Shown here in pieces: positions 1 to 6,429 of a stretch of 6,429 nt of DNA. How positions within the stretch are numbered: the first letter of the stretch is position 1; the number at the start of each line of letters is the position of its first letter. This stretch comes from an uncultured Clostridia bacterium. Lineage in GTDB: Bacteria; Bacillota; Clostridia; Christensenellales; Pumilibacteraceae. Both the position numbers and the translations under genes were made by a program. The stretch lies in the NCBI GenBank assembly GCA_900553555.1, contig USEG01000053.1, positions 1 to 6,429 on the forward strand, given 5' to 3'. The notes beneath the pieces are model-generated. The model ran no database searches. It saw only the letters and a list, made by a program, of their open reading frames with translations, and was not told where the DNA came from.

Positions 1-1668
1 TTTTTCCATCATGCGCACGAGATAAGATTTTTTGTTTTCGCCGTCGTCCAGATAGGAAAATACCACTTCACCCGCCGACAAAATCAGTTGCAGCAACTCG
101 TCGCGCATAAGGTCGTTCTGGCGTTCGGCGGTAGGTTCGATAATGACACCCTCCTCGCTAAGCGCGTTTATATCCGCGTCGCTTATCAGTCCGGTGTCTT
201 CCTTTACTGCCGGCAGTACGCCTTCATTAAATCCGGTGACATACAGTTTTTTGATTTTTATGCCCCTTTTCGCATTAACCGGGCCGACGAAAACCGCGTC
301 GGTCTCGTTGGGTATAAGCGACACGCCTATGCTGTCGGTCATATTTGTATACGCCGAAAAAAGCCTGTCGCGCTGCACCGGCGCATCCCCGTAAACCTTT
401 TTCAGCGACAACGCGGTCTGCATAATAAGCGTATAATATCTGCCGTTTTTTTCATCTTCGCCGTTTACGCCCGCCAGCGAAAAGACGTCGTCTATCTTAC
501 GGGCGAATTCTTCGGCGCTGAAAAGTGTTTTTTCGGAAAAAATACGCACAAACTCGGTGAGACGCAGACGCACTTTTTCCGCCTCGTCGCGGTCCGGGTC
601 GTCGGCTATGTCGAATTGTTTTTTCGCCGACACGAAAAACGCGCTGTGGGCTTTGACGAAGCGTATAAATTTGTCGCGTCCGGATTTGTCGGGGCAGGCA
701 AGTCGGCAGCCGGCGAGCGCAATCATATTGTCGCCCGTCATTCCGCCCGTCACGCAGCGCATGACGCGCATAATAAATCTGCCCGGTTCGCTTTCGGAAA
801 GCCGGCGCTTCTTGTCGTAATAAAAACGTATTCCGCGGCTGTCGAAGGCGCGTTTAATGCGGCTGTAATCCAGATTTTCTCCCACGACGCTGATATCGCT
901 AAATCGTTTTCCCTCCATGACGTCTTTATAAATACAGTCGGCGACGCGGTCGTACTCTTGCTGCTTGGAAAAAGCGGCGTACACTGCGGGAGGTCTTTTC
1001 ATGCTGTATGCGTTTATCGTTTCGGAACGGTAAATTTCCACCTGCCGCGCCTTTGCCGCAACGGCGTCTATAAGCGAGCGCTGCGTTTTGGTAAACAAAT
1101 CGAAATTTACTAAGTACACGTCGCTGCCGTCAAAAACCGTATCGTTGTCCGTTATAAAACGGGTAAGCGCTTCCAATCTGCCGACAGTATCGACCAATTT
1201 GCCGCGGGTAAAGTCAATATAGCGGGAATATATAAACTTAAGGTCGCTGAGCTTGAGACCTAAAAGAACGTTGTCCGAATTAAGCGCGTCGGGCTCAACG
1301 CCGCTGGACGACAGTTTTTCCAGCGTTTCGTATACCTTTAACGCGAAACCACGCTTATTGAACGCTCCCGAATAATATCTGAGTTTTTCTTCGTTCTGCT
1401 GGGCTATCGCCGACACCACCGCCACCGCCTCCGCACGGCTTATCGCCGCCGACTGCGGCAGCATATCGTAATACAGCTTGGTAAACGACGTAACCTTTAC
1501 GTCAAACGAGCCGCGGCCGAGCGAATAGAATATTTGTTCGAGGGCAAACGTGTAGACTTCCGGAGCAATAATAAACTTCGGCCTGTCGAGATTGCAGGGC
1601 AACGACGCTATTTTTTCTTTAAGGGCGTTCATGGCGTCAACATATGTGGGAAAGCGTTTTATATTCAT
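1..1668 (-). CDS. addB: AddB/RexB-like ATP-dependent helicase/deoxyribonuclease subunit B, N-terminal half (3' end outside window)
   Basis: Subunit of the AddAB (RexAB) complex, which in Gram-positive bacteria resects double-strand breaks for RecA loading. The frame is open for 556 codons from the ATG at 1668 to the left edge; AddB proteins usually have about 1150 residues, so the C-terminal nuclease and iron-sulfur region is not visible. Family landmarks in order: FIIAPEVYTFALEQ (residues 32-45, replacing the usual VPEQ-TF-E), VTSFTKLYYDML (59-70), VYLVNFDLFTKTQ (184-196, the 'dgFtp-Q' segment), a helicase-like stretch with QEYDRVADCI and FSDISVVGENLDY (237-268), GIRFYYDKKRRLSES (279-293), and KKLYVTGFNEGVLP (473-486) followed by GLISDADINAL. 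The GxxGxGK(S/T) Walker A normally found near the AddB N-terminus is absent; family knowledge says RexB-type proteins also lack it. In-frame TAA TAA codons 9-14 bases upstream of the ATG rule out a longer start. There is no Shine-Dalgarno. addA is expected to the left but is not seen. Confidence 0.86.
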   Translation of the reverse strand, partial: MNIKRFPTYVDAMNALKEKIASLPCNLDRPKFIIAPEVYTFALEQIFYSLGRGSFDVKVTSFTKLYYDMLPQSAAISRAEAVAVVSAIAQQNEEKLRYYSGAFNKRGFALKVYETLEKLSSSGVEPDALNSDNVLLGLKLSDLKFIYSRYIDFTRGKLVDTVGRLEALTRFITDNDTVFDGSDVYLVNFDLFTKTQRSLIDAVAAKARQVEIYRSETINAYSMKRPPAVYAAFSKQQEYDRVADCIYKDVMEGKRFSDISVVGENLDYSRIKRAFDSRGIRFYYDKKRRLSESEPGRFIMRVMRCVTGGMTGDNMIALAGCRLACPDKSGRDKFIRFVKAHSAFFVSAKKQFDIADDPDRDEAEKVRLRLTEFVRIFSEKTLFSAEEFARKIDDVFSLAGVNGEDEKNGRYYTLIMQTALSLKKVYGDAPVQRDRLFSAYTNMTDSIGVSLIPNETDAVFVGPVNAKRGIKIKKLYVTGFNEGVLPAVKEDTGLISDADINALSEEGVIIEPTAERQNDLMRDELLQLILSAGEVVFSYLDDGENKKSYLVRMMEK

Positions 1669-1674
1669 GTAATT

Positions 1675-1717
1675 ATTTTATTACACAACGGCCGTTTTGT
1701 CAAGAACAAAAATTTTT
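1675..1717 (-). promoter_or_regulatory. Promoter of addB, leaderless geometry
   Basis: Reading leftward on the minus strand, a perfect -35 TTGACA (1703-1698) is followed by a 17-nt spacer and a -10 TAAAAT (1680-1675). Upstream of the -35 lies the A/T tract AAAAATTTTT (1708-1717), placed where an UP element would sit. Counting the -10 as -12 to -7 puts +1 at about 1668, which is the A of the addB start codon. Only six bases separate the -10 from the ATG and they contain no ribosome binding site. Promoter identity is seen in sequence; the start point and leaderless translation are inferred. Confidence 0.75.
1687..1696. promoter_or_regulatory. Palindrome in addB promoter spacer, possible operator
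   Basis: AACGGCCGTT is a perfect 10-bp palindrome lying wholly between the -35 and -10 of the addB promoter. An overlapping inverted repeat, TTTTGT (1695-1700) and ACAAAA (1706-1711), brackets the -35 box. The position suits a repressor or activator site, but no regulator is identified. It does not resemble the Gram-positive LexA box, and a 10-bp palindrome can arise by chance. Confidence 0.3.
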
Positions 1718-1767
1718 ATGCCCGCCCCGCCCTGTGGACGCAATAACGAAAATCGTGCGAAAATGTT

Positions 1768-1796
1768 TTGCTTTTTGGGGAATTTTATGATATAAT
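1768..1796 (+). promoter_or_regulatory. Promoter of the lipoprotein gene, extended -10
   Basis: A perfect -10 TATAAT (1791-1796) is preceded by TG plus one base (1788-1790), which makes an extended -10. A weak -35, TTGCTT (1768-1773), sits 17 nt upstream. Transcription would start near 1803 and give a leader of about 24 nt containing the ribosome binding site. The strong extended -10 probably compensates for the poor -35. The promoter is divergent from the addB promoter. Confidence 0.75.
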
Positions 1797-1815
1797 CAAT
1801 ATCGTCGAAATTACC

Positions 1816-1829
1816 GGAGGTGCAATTTG
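1816..1829 (+). promoter_or_regulatory. Ribosome binding site with TTG start of the lipoprotein gene
   Basis: GGAGG (1816-1820) lies six bases before the TTG at 1827-1829. This spacing decides the start: reading from the TTG gives the positively charged Lys-Lys and hydrophobic core of a signal peptide, and no ATG or GTG fits both the frame and the ribosome binding site. Confidence 0.85.
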
Positions 1830-2711
1830 AAAAAAACACTCGTTATTGCGATGCTGTGCCTGCTGTCGGCGGTCATGCCCTTTGCCGCGTGCGGACAGCC
1901 CGCCAGCAGCGAATTCAATCTGATAAATCAAAAGCCCTGGAGTTATGCCGCCCGTGAAGAGAGAATGGTGTACGACTATACCATGACCGACAGAGACGGC
2001 AATCTTACCGCCAGCGGAATATATACGGTTACTATCTCCACTACAGGCAATGAAACGACTTTTAATTCGTCGCTTACCATAAGCTATACCGATGGACAGG
2101 GCACCGTTTCCATGCAATCGCGCGTTGTGATGGACGCAACGTCGCTTTATCCCAAATATTCGTCGAAAACCATGACCGACTCGCTTAACAACACCGGTTA
2201 CGAACTTATAATGAATTATGAAGAACTCACTTCTTCCATGACTTTCAGGGGCGAAGACGGCCCGAGACAGTCCATAACGCTGTATGAACCCGGTCAGGAA
2301 GTTTACGACAACGAACAGCTCTATCAGATTGTTCGCGCCGCAGACAATCTCGGCGAACAGGACAGCACGGGCACCTTTTCTATCATAAACGGCGTGGATA
2401 CCTATCTAAACGGCGAAGTCACAAGCTATCTGATGATTTATTCGGTGGGGGAATCGACTACCGTCCACGCGGAAGGAATGGAAAATAAGTACGGTGTAAA
2501 CGCCGACGGCAATATTCCCTGCCGCCCCGTAACCATAAAAATCAACAGCGACCGTTCCGGCTCGGGTACTGTCGTAGATTACGCCATCTCGCAGTTTGAA
2601 GGCGGGTGCGCAAGAGTGCCCGTTCGCATTTCGCGCAGCCAGTACTCCACCTCGTCGTTTGACGTTGCGTACCGCCACACCTACACGCTAAGCGACTATT
2701 CGGCAATTTAA
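1827..2711 (+). CDS. Secreted lipoprotein of unknown function
   Basis: The 294-residue product starts with a type II signal peptide: Lys2-Lys3, a hydrophobic stretch from about 4 to 19, and a lipobox-like F-A-A-C in which Cys22 would be lipidated after signal peptidase II cleavage. It should therefore be anchored to the outer face of the membrane. The remaining roughly 270 residues have no further membrane segment and are rich in Thr, Ser, Tyr and alternating hydrophobic residues (for example YDYTMTDRDG at 49-58 and GIYTVTISTT at 64-73), which suggests a beta-sheet domain. Two cysteines, Cys232 and Cys261, could form a disulfide outside the cell. I do not recognise a family. The beta-rich start resembles DUF3108-like lipoproteins only loosely and I do not assign it. 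The gene appears monocistronic, with its own promoter and a terminator about 85 nt after the stop. It is divergent from addB and convergent with the ABC-F gene. Confidence 0.85.
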   Translation: MKKTLVIAMLCLLSAVMPFAACGQPASSEFNLINQKPWSYAAREERMVYDYTMTDRDGNLTASGIYTVTISTTGNETTFNSSLTISYTDGQGTVSMQSRVVMDATSLYPKYSSKTMTDSLNNTGYELIMNYEELTSSMTFRGEDGPRQSITLYEPGQEVYDNEQLYQIVRAADNLGEQDSTGTFSIINGVDTYLNGEVTSYLMIYSVGESTTVHAEGMENKYGVNADGNIPCRPVTIKINSDRSGSGTVVDYAISQFEGGCARVPVRISRSQYSTSSFDVAYRHTYTLSDYSAI

Positions 2712-2724
2712 TAAAAAACCGTAA

Positions 2725-2786
2725 CGGGAAAATTATTGTAGCGACGGAAGATGCCGCGGCAGGATAAATTTTCCCGACGGAAAATT
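2725..2786. repeat. Inverted-repeat cluster with two alternative hairpins
   Basis: CGGGAAAATT (2725-2734) is perfectly complementary to AATTTTCCCG (2767-2776). The right arm can instead pair locally, AATTTTCC (2767-2774) with GGAAAATT (2779-2786) around a 4-base loop, so the two hairpins exclude each other. Inside the larger loop is a perfect palindrome, TGCCGCGGCA (2752-2761). The decamers GACGGAAGAT (2743-2752) and GACGGAAAAT (2776-2785) are near-identical direct repeats. None of the hairpins is followed by a T run, so they are not terminators themselves. The cluster lies in the shared 3' region upstream of the terminator, and its function is unknown. Confidence 0.55.
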
Positions 2787-2795
2787 GTTCGCCAT

Positions 2796-2838
2796 AAAAA
2801 AATCTCTCCTGAAAAGCCAAGAGAGATTTTTGTTTTTT
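2796..2838. terminator. Bidirectional rho-independent terminator
   Basis: An 11-bp perfect stem, AAAAATCTCTC (2798-2808) with GAGAGATTTTT (2821-2831), encloses a 12-nt loop. On the plus strand the stem runs into TTTTTGTTTTTT (2827-2838); on the minus strand it runs into seven T residues (2802-2796). It can end the lipoprotein transcript from the left and the ABC-F transcript from the right, whose stop codon is 21 nt before the stem. Confidence 0.9.
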
Positions 2839-2851
2839 ACGACGCTTTATT

Positions 2852-4399
2852 TTACAATTCTTTAAGGCGCATGGACATATCGCAAACGCTTTCGGCAAAC
2901 GCCCTGTCGTGGCTTACCAGAATAACGGCGCCGGCATACTCCGCTATCGCCTTTTTTAGGCTTTCCTTTGCCGCGACGTCCAGATGGTTTGTGGGTTCGT
3001 CCAAAATCAAAATGTTGGACACCCGGTTCATGATGGTGAGCAGTTTTACCCGCACCTGTTCGCCGCCGGACAATGTCTTTATCGGCTGCAGCGACATCTC
3101 GCCGCGTATACCCACCCTCGCCAGCTGCGAACGCACTTCCTTTTGATTAAAACGCGGAAAACATTCCGAAATATACGAGAACGAATTTATGTTCATATCG
3201 CTGAATTTGAGGTCCTGCTCAAGATAGGCCGGTTTTGCTGCTATGTGGAAGTTATACGTTCCGCCAAGAGGAGGAATGACGCCCATGAGCGTTTTTAGCA
3301 GTGTGCTTTTGCCTATGCCGTTCGCGCCCCATATCCACAGCTTAGTATCGCCGCGCATCTCGAAACTTATCGGCGGCAGCAACGGACTGTCGTATCCCAC
3401 TACGAGCTTGTCGACTTTCAGCATATCGCGGGTATTGAGCATTTCGCACGGAAAGGAAAAGTGGCTTTCAAGACTTACGACGGGTTTTTGCATGACGTCG
3501 ATGCGTTCAAGCATTTTTTTGCGGCTGTTTGCCATGCCTGCCGTCGACGCGCGCGCCTTGTTGCGGTTTATATAGTCTTCCATCTTTTTGATTTCCGCCT
3601 GCTGACGCTGATAATCTTCGGCATATTGCTTTACGGCCATGTCGTGCTGCGCGACAAACTGAGAATAGTTGCCCGTGTACTTGCGTATGGACCCGTTCTC
3701 TATGCTGACTATATGGTCGCACACCGCGTCTAAAAAATCCGTGTCGTGTGAAATGACTATATACGTCTTTTTGAGCGAACAAAGGTACTTTTCCAACCAG
3801 TCGATGTGTTCGACGTCCAGAAAGTTTGTGGGCTCGTCAAGGAGCATGACGTCGGGATTTTCGAGTATCAGCTTGCACAGCATGACCTTTGCGCGCTGTC
3901 CGCCGGAAAGAGTGCCTATTTTTTTGTCGTATCCGATGGCGGCTACGCCTAATCCTCCCGCTGCTTTTTTTATGCGCGAGTCTATCTCGTAAAAGCCTTC
4001 GCTTTCCAGCTGCTCGAGCATGCGGTTGCTCTTGTTTATCAGTTTTTCCAGTTTGTCTTCGTCCGTCGTGTCCGCCATCTCGGCATACAGCGCGTTAAGC
4101 TTTTTTTCCAGCTCGTAAAGATAGTCAAAAGCCGTTTTGAGGTATTCGATTACCGTCTTGTCTCTGTCGATGTCGGCATGCTGATCGAGATAATCGTATC
4201 TTATGCCGTTAAGCCAAATGACTTCTCCCGCGTCATAACTGATGTTGCCGGCGATTATGTTGATAAACGTGCTTTTGCCGGCGCCGTTCAGGCCCACTAT
4301 GCCGACGTGCTCGCCGTTGTTTATGTCAAACGACGCGTTTTTAAACAGCTGCTTATTTTCAAAAGTGTGCGAAAGATTGTTGATTTTTAGAATACTCAA
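2852..4399 (-). CDS. ABC-F family ATPase, YkpA/YbiT-like
   Basis: A complete soluble protein of 515 residues with two ABC ATPase domains and no membrane segment. ABC1 has Walker A GLNGAGKS (36-43), Q-loop LDQH (71-74), signature LSGGQ (164-168), Walker B VMLLDE (184-189) and switch H218. ABC2 has Walker A GANGIGKS (358-365), signature LSGGE (443-447), Walker B ILILDE (463-468) and switch H497. Both Walker B motifs continue into DEPTN-LD, which is typical of ABC-F. The charged helical linker at about 245-305, with RNKARASTAGMANSRKK (279-295), matches the region that contacts the P-site tRNA; it and FYEIDSRI (136-143) point to the YkpA/YbiT branch rather than to antibiotic-resistance ABC-F proteins. 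Family members bind the ribosomal E site and help stalled or initiating ribosomes; that role is inferred. The start is TTG with GGAGAAG just upstream, 25 nt after the topoisomerase stop, so the two are probably one operon. Confidence 0.92.
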   Translation of the reverse strand: MSILKINNLSHTFENKQLFKNASFDINNGEHVGIVGLNGAGKSTFINIIAGNISYDAGEVIWLNGIRYDYLDQHADIDRDKTVIEYLKTAFDYLYELEKKLNALYAEMADTTDEDKLEKLINKSNRMLEQLESEGFYEIDSRIKKAAGGLGVAAIGYDKKIGTLSGGQRAKVMLCKLILENPDVMLLDEPTNFLDVEHIDWLEKYLCSLKKTYIVISHDTDFLDAVCDHIVSIENGSIRKYTGNYSQFVAQHDMAVKQYAEDYQRQQAEIKKMEDYINRNKARASTAGMANSRKKMLERIDVMQKPVVSLESHFSFPCEMLNTRDMLKVDKLVVGYDSPLLPPISFEMRGDTKLWIWGANGIGKSTLLKTLMGVIPPLGGTYNFHIAAKPAYLEQDLKFSDMNINSFSYISECFPRFNQKEVRSQLARVGIRGEMSLQPIKTLSGGEQVRVKLLTIMNRVSNILILDEPTNHLDVAAKESLKKAIAEYAGAVILVSHDRAFAESVCDMSMRLKEL

Positions 4400-4410
4400 A
4401 GCACTTCTCC
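4397..4410 (-). promoter_or_regulatory. Ribosome binding site with TTG start of the ABC-F gene
   Basis: On the minus strand GGAGAAG (4410-4404) precedes the TTG at 4399-4397 by four bases; the GGAG core is seven bases away. The resulting N-terminus MSILKINNLSHTF matches the usual start of this ABC-F branch. The upstream ATG at 4418 is in another frame. Confidence 0.8.
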
Positions 4411-4424
4411 GGTGTCATAACGTC

Positions 4425-6429
4425 TTAGTCCGCCTGCGTCTTGTATATATAAACTTTTTCCAGTCCGAGACAGCCGCGCACCAACGCCTTGCCCGACGTC
4501 GTGCGGTTTTGAATGACTATGTCCTCGGTATCGAACTGCGACAGATATTCGTCATCCACGTCCAGAATTATGGTGTACGGCAAGGTGACGTAACTTGCAA
4601 ATATCAGCCGCTTGCCGCTGGAAGGCTTCAAATCGAATATCTTGGAGCCTTTGCGGTAACGCGCCATAGGTTCTATTTGACCGACGGGAACGCGCTTGGC
4701 ATTGCTCTTGTCGGATATAAGCACCACTTCTCCCTCGTCGGTGACCTGCATGGCGGCGATGCACTCGTCTCCTTCGCTTAGCTGTATAGATCTCACTCCG
4801 GCGGCTATTCTGCCCTGCGTAGGAATGTCGCTCATGTCGGCGTTGAGGCAAATTCCGTCGCGCGTCACTATGAGCAGCGTGCTGCCCGGTTTTTCCTCTT
4901 CTATTCCGATAACGCTGTCGCCGTCTTTGAGCTTAACGGCCTGGAAAGACGACTTTGCCACGTCCATCTCGGACCAGTCGTTCTTTTTGACCATGCCGCT
5001 ACGCGTATAAAACAGCAGCCTGCCCTGCGGCATATTCTCGCCTATGCCCTTCATATACACGATCTTTGCGTCCGGTCCGGCGGCGGGAATGGCAGATTTA
5101 AGCGCCGTTCCGCCGTCGCGCCAACGCCCTTCGGGGAGCGTTTCGGGATCGATTTTATGACAATAGCCTTCCGAATCGAAGACATACAGCAAATCTCCGC
5201 CCTTTACTTCGGCAATGCACGAACAGATTTCGCTCCGATCGGAGGAATCGCCGAAGCGTTTCGTCGCGCGGCCGAAATTCTTTTGCGCCATACGTTTCAA
5301 GCGGTTTTCGACGGAATACATGACGACGCAGTCTTCCGCTTTTTCCTGCTGCATCTCCGAAGATACTTTGTAGTCCTCTACGGACGATATTATCGTGCTT
5401 TTACGGGGCGACTTAAACGCTTTTTTGATTTCCGTCATCTCGTCTTTCACCACTTCCATCTGCAGCTTTTTGGATCCTAAGATAGCGGTAAGGCGCTGAA
5501 TACGTTCGCGAAGTTCTTTTAATTCCTGTTCGAGCTTGTAGACTTCAAGATGCGTAAGTCTGGCAAGACGCAAATCGAGTATTGCCTCCGCCTGTCTTTC
5601 GGAAAGGTTGAATTTACGGCGCAGATTGTCGCGCGCCTCGGCGGTGGACTTGCTGTTTTTTATGACGTTTACCACCGCGTCGATGTTGTTTACGGCAATT
5701 ACTAGACCTTCGAGAATATGTTCGCGTTTTTTGGCGGCGTCAAGTTCGCATTTAGTGCGCTTTACTACATATTCGCGCTGGTACCGGACATAGTAGTCCA
5801 GTATGCCTATAAGCCCCAGCGTCTGCGGCTTGCCGTCGGCTATCGCCACCATGTTTATTCCGTAAGACACAGCCATCTGGGTCGACTTGAACAGCATATC
5901 CAGAATGGGCTTGTAGTTGCAGTCTTTTTTTATCTTTATCACGCAGCGCGTGCCGTGCCTGTCCGATTCGTCGGTGATATCACTTATTCCCAGCAAAACA
6001 CCCTTCTTTTCCTCGCGCAGTTTGGAGATGGTTTCCAGAAGCTGCGCGCGGTTGACCTGATACGGCAGCTCGTCTATTACTACGTTCGTCTTTTCGTATT
6101 CGCCCGGCTCGATGTGAACCTTCGCGCGTATGGTGATTTTACCTTTGCCCGTCTCGTACGCCTGTTTGAGTCCGTCACCCGCAATGATATATCCGCCCGT
6201 GGGAAAATCGGGACCCTTTATTGTCTTCATGAGTTCGGAAAGACTGATTTTGGGGTTGTCGATATATTTTATGGCGGCGTCTATGGTTTCGGCAAGGTTG
6301 TGGGTGGGAATATTGGTGGCAAAGCCTATCGCTATACCGCTGGAACCGTTGACGAGAAGATTGGGAAATCTGCCCGGCAGCAGCGCCGGCTCCTTCATGG
6401 TGGCGTCGTAGTTGTCCACCATGTCCACA
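4425..6429 (-). CDS. parC: Type IIA DNA topoisomerase subunit A, ParC-like (5' end outside window)
   Basis: This is the A subunit that cuts and rejoins DNA in topoisomerase IV or gyrase, working with a ParE/GyrB ATPase not present here. About 668 codons are visible. Roughly 150 N-terminal residues are missing, including the active-site tyrosine and the quinolone-resistance region. Numbering from codon 6428: NYDATMKEP (6-14), PNLLVNGSSGIAIG (22-35) and ATNIPTHNL (37-45) are hallmark GyrA/ParC core motifs. IVA-like ITDESDRHGTRCVI (151-164) and a coiled-coil tower/C-gate with LSERQAEAILDLRLARLTHLE (split about 275-295) follow. From 366 on, about six beta-pinwheel repeats are visible, with strands starting near 367, 413, 471, 518, 568 and 619. 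The GyrA box (QRRGGKG) expected in blade 1 is absent; NFGRATKRFGD (384-394) stands there. RWRDGG (435-440) and LFYTRSGMVKK (472-482) resemble Gram-positive ParC. A divergent GyrA remains possible. The stop is 25 nt before the ABC-F start. Confidence 0.85.
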   Translation of the reverse strand, partial: VDMVDNYDATMKEPALLPGRFPNLLVNGSSGIAIGFATNIPTHNLAETIDAAIKYIDNPKISLSELMKTIKGPDFPTGGYIIAGDGLKQAYETGKGKITIRAKVHIEPGEYEKTNVVIDELPYQVNRAQLLETISKLREEKKGVLLGISDITDESDRHGTRCVIKIKKDCNYKPILDMLFKSTQMAVSYGINMVAIADGKPQTLGLIGILDYYVRYQREYVVKRTKCELDAAKKREHILEGLVIAVNNIDAVVNVIKNSKSTAEARDNLRRKFNLSERQAEAILDLRLARLTHLEVYKLEQELKELRERIQRLTAILGSKKLQMEVVKDEMTEIKKAFKSPRKSTIISSVEDYKVSSEMQQEKAEDCVVMYSVENRLKRMAQKNFGRATKRFGDSSDRSEICSCIAEVKGGDLLYVFDSEGYCHKIDPETLPEGRWRDGGTALKSAIPAAGPDAKIVYMKGIGENMPQGRLLFYTRSGMVKKNDWSEMDVAKSSFQAVKLKDGDSVIGIEEEKPGSTLLIVTRDGICLNADMSDIPTQGRIAAGVRSIQLSEGDECIAAMQVTDEGEVVLISDKSNAKRVPVGQIEPMARYRKGSKIFDLKPSSGKRLIFASYVTLPYTIILDVDDEYLSQFDTEDIVIQNRTTSGKALVRGCLGLEKVYIYKTQAD

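Noticed and set aside
88..1113. A 341-codon open frame on the plus strand, antisense to addB
   Set aside because: The minus-strand frame shows consecutive AddB family motifs. The plus-strand product has low-complexity, Arg/His/Ala/Phe-rich composition and no recognisable domain, as expected of a shadow frame.
1669..1826. Possible riboswitch or RNA gene in the divergent region
   Set aside because: The leaders inferred from the promoters are zero to about 24 nt, too short for a riboswitch, and no conserved RNA motif is visible.
1785..2117. A 110-codon minus-strand frame over the divergent promoter and lipoprotein 5' end
   Set aside because: It overlaps a well-supported promoter, ribosome binding site and signal peptide on the plus strand, and its product shows no family features.
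2852..4399. Antibiotic-resistance type ABC-F
   Set aside because: The inter-domain linker is short and of the YkpA/YbiT kind, and the gene sits behind a topoisomerase gene without a long attenuator leader. A housekeeping role fits better.
4242..4781. A 179-codon plus-strand frame spanning the ABC-F start and the topoisomerase 3' end
   Set aside because: It runs antisense across two confidently identified genes and has no domain or convincing ribosome binding site.
1..6429. Mobile element, phage, toxin-antitoxin or defence island
   Set aside because: No transposase, integrase, terminal repeats or small paired genes are seen, and composition is even. AddB is part of general repair and is not on its own a sign of a defence island.

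Overview
The window looks like ordinary core chromosome from a Gram-positive, probably uncultured Clostridia-type bacterium (Firmicutes). The reasons are an AddB-type rather than RecBCD-type recombination nuclease, strong GGAGG-like ribosome binding sites in front of TTG starts, a type II lipoprotein signal, and a Gram-positive-style ABC-F protein and topoisomerase. The base composition is moderate and even across the genes, with frequent ATA isoleucine codons. I see no mobile element, CRISPR array, rRNA or tRNA, and no stretch over 300 bases without a gene. The genus cannot be named from this sequence alone.

Layout from left to right. Positions 1-1668 (minus strand) hold the N-terminal 556 codons of an AddB-like helicase/nuclease subunit, whose 3' half lies beyond the left edge. 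A 158-bp divergent intergenic region (1669-1826) carries a near-consensus promoter for addB, placed so that its mRNA would begin at or within a base or two of the ATG, and an extended -10 promoter for the rightward gene. Positions 1827-2711 (plus) encode a 294-residue lipoprotein of unknown function. A 140-bp convergent intergenic region (2712-2851) contains an inverted-repeat cluster and a bidirectional rho-independent terminator. Positions 2852-4399 (minus) encode a complete ABC-F ATPase close to the YkpA/YbiT group. It lies 25 nt downstream of a type IIA topoisomerase A subunit (4425-6429, minus, 5' end outside the window) that reads as ParC-like because it lacks a GyrA box.

The topoisomerase and the ABC-F gene are probably co-transcribed leftward and end at the terminator at 2796-2838, which the convergent lipoprotein gene would share. 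AddB (double-strand break processing), the topoisomerase (chromosome decatenation) and the ABC-F factor (ribosome function) are housekeeping genes without an obvious shared pathway. The points most worth a second look are the apparently leaderless addB with no Walker A motif, the palindrome inside its promoter spacer, the unassigned lipoprotein, and the inverted-repeat cluster at 2725-2786. I found no convincing evidence of a novel multi-gene system.
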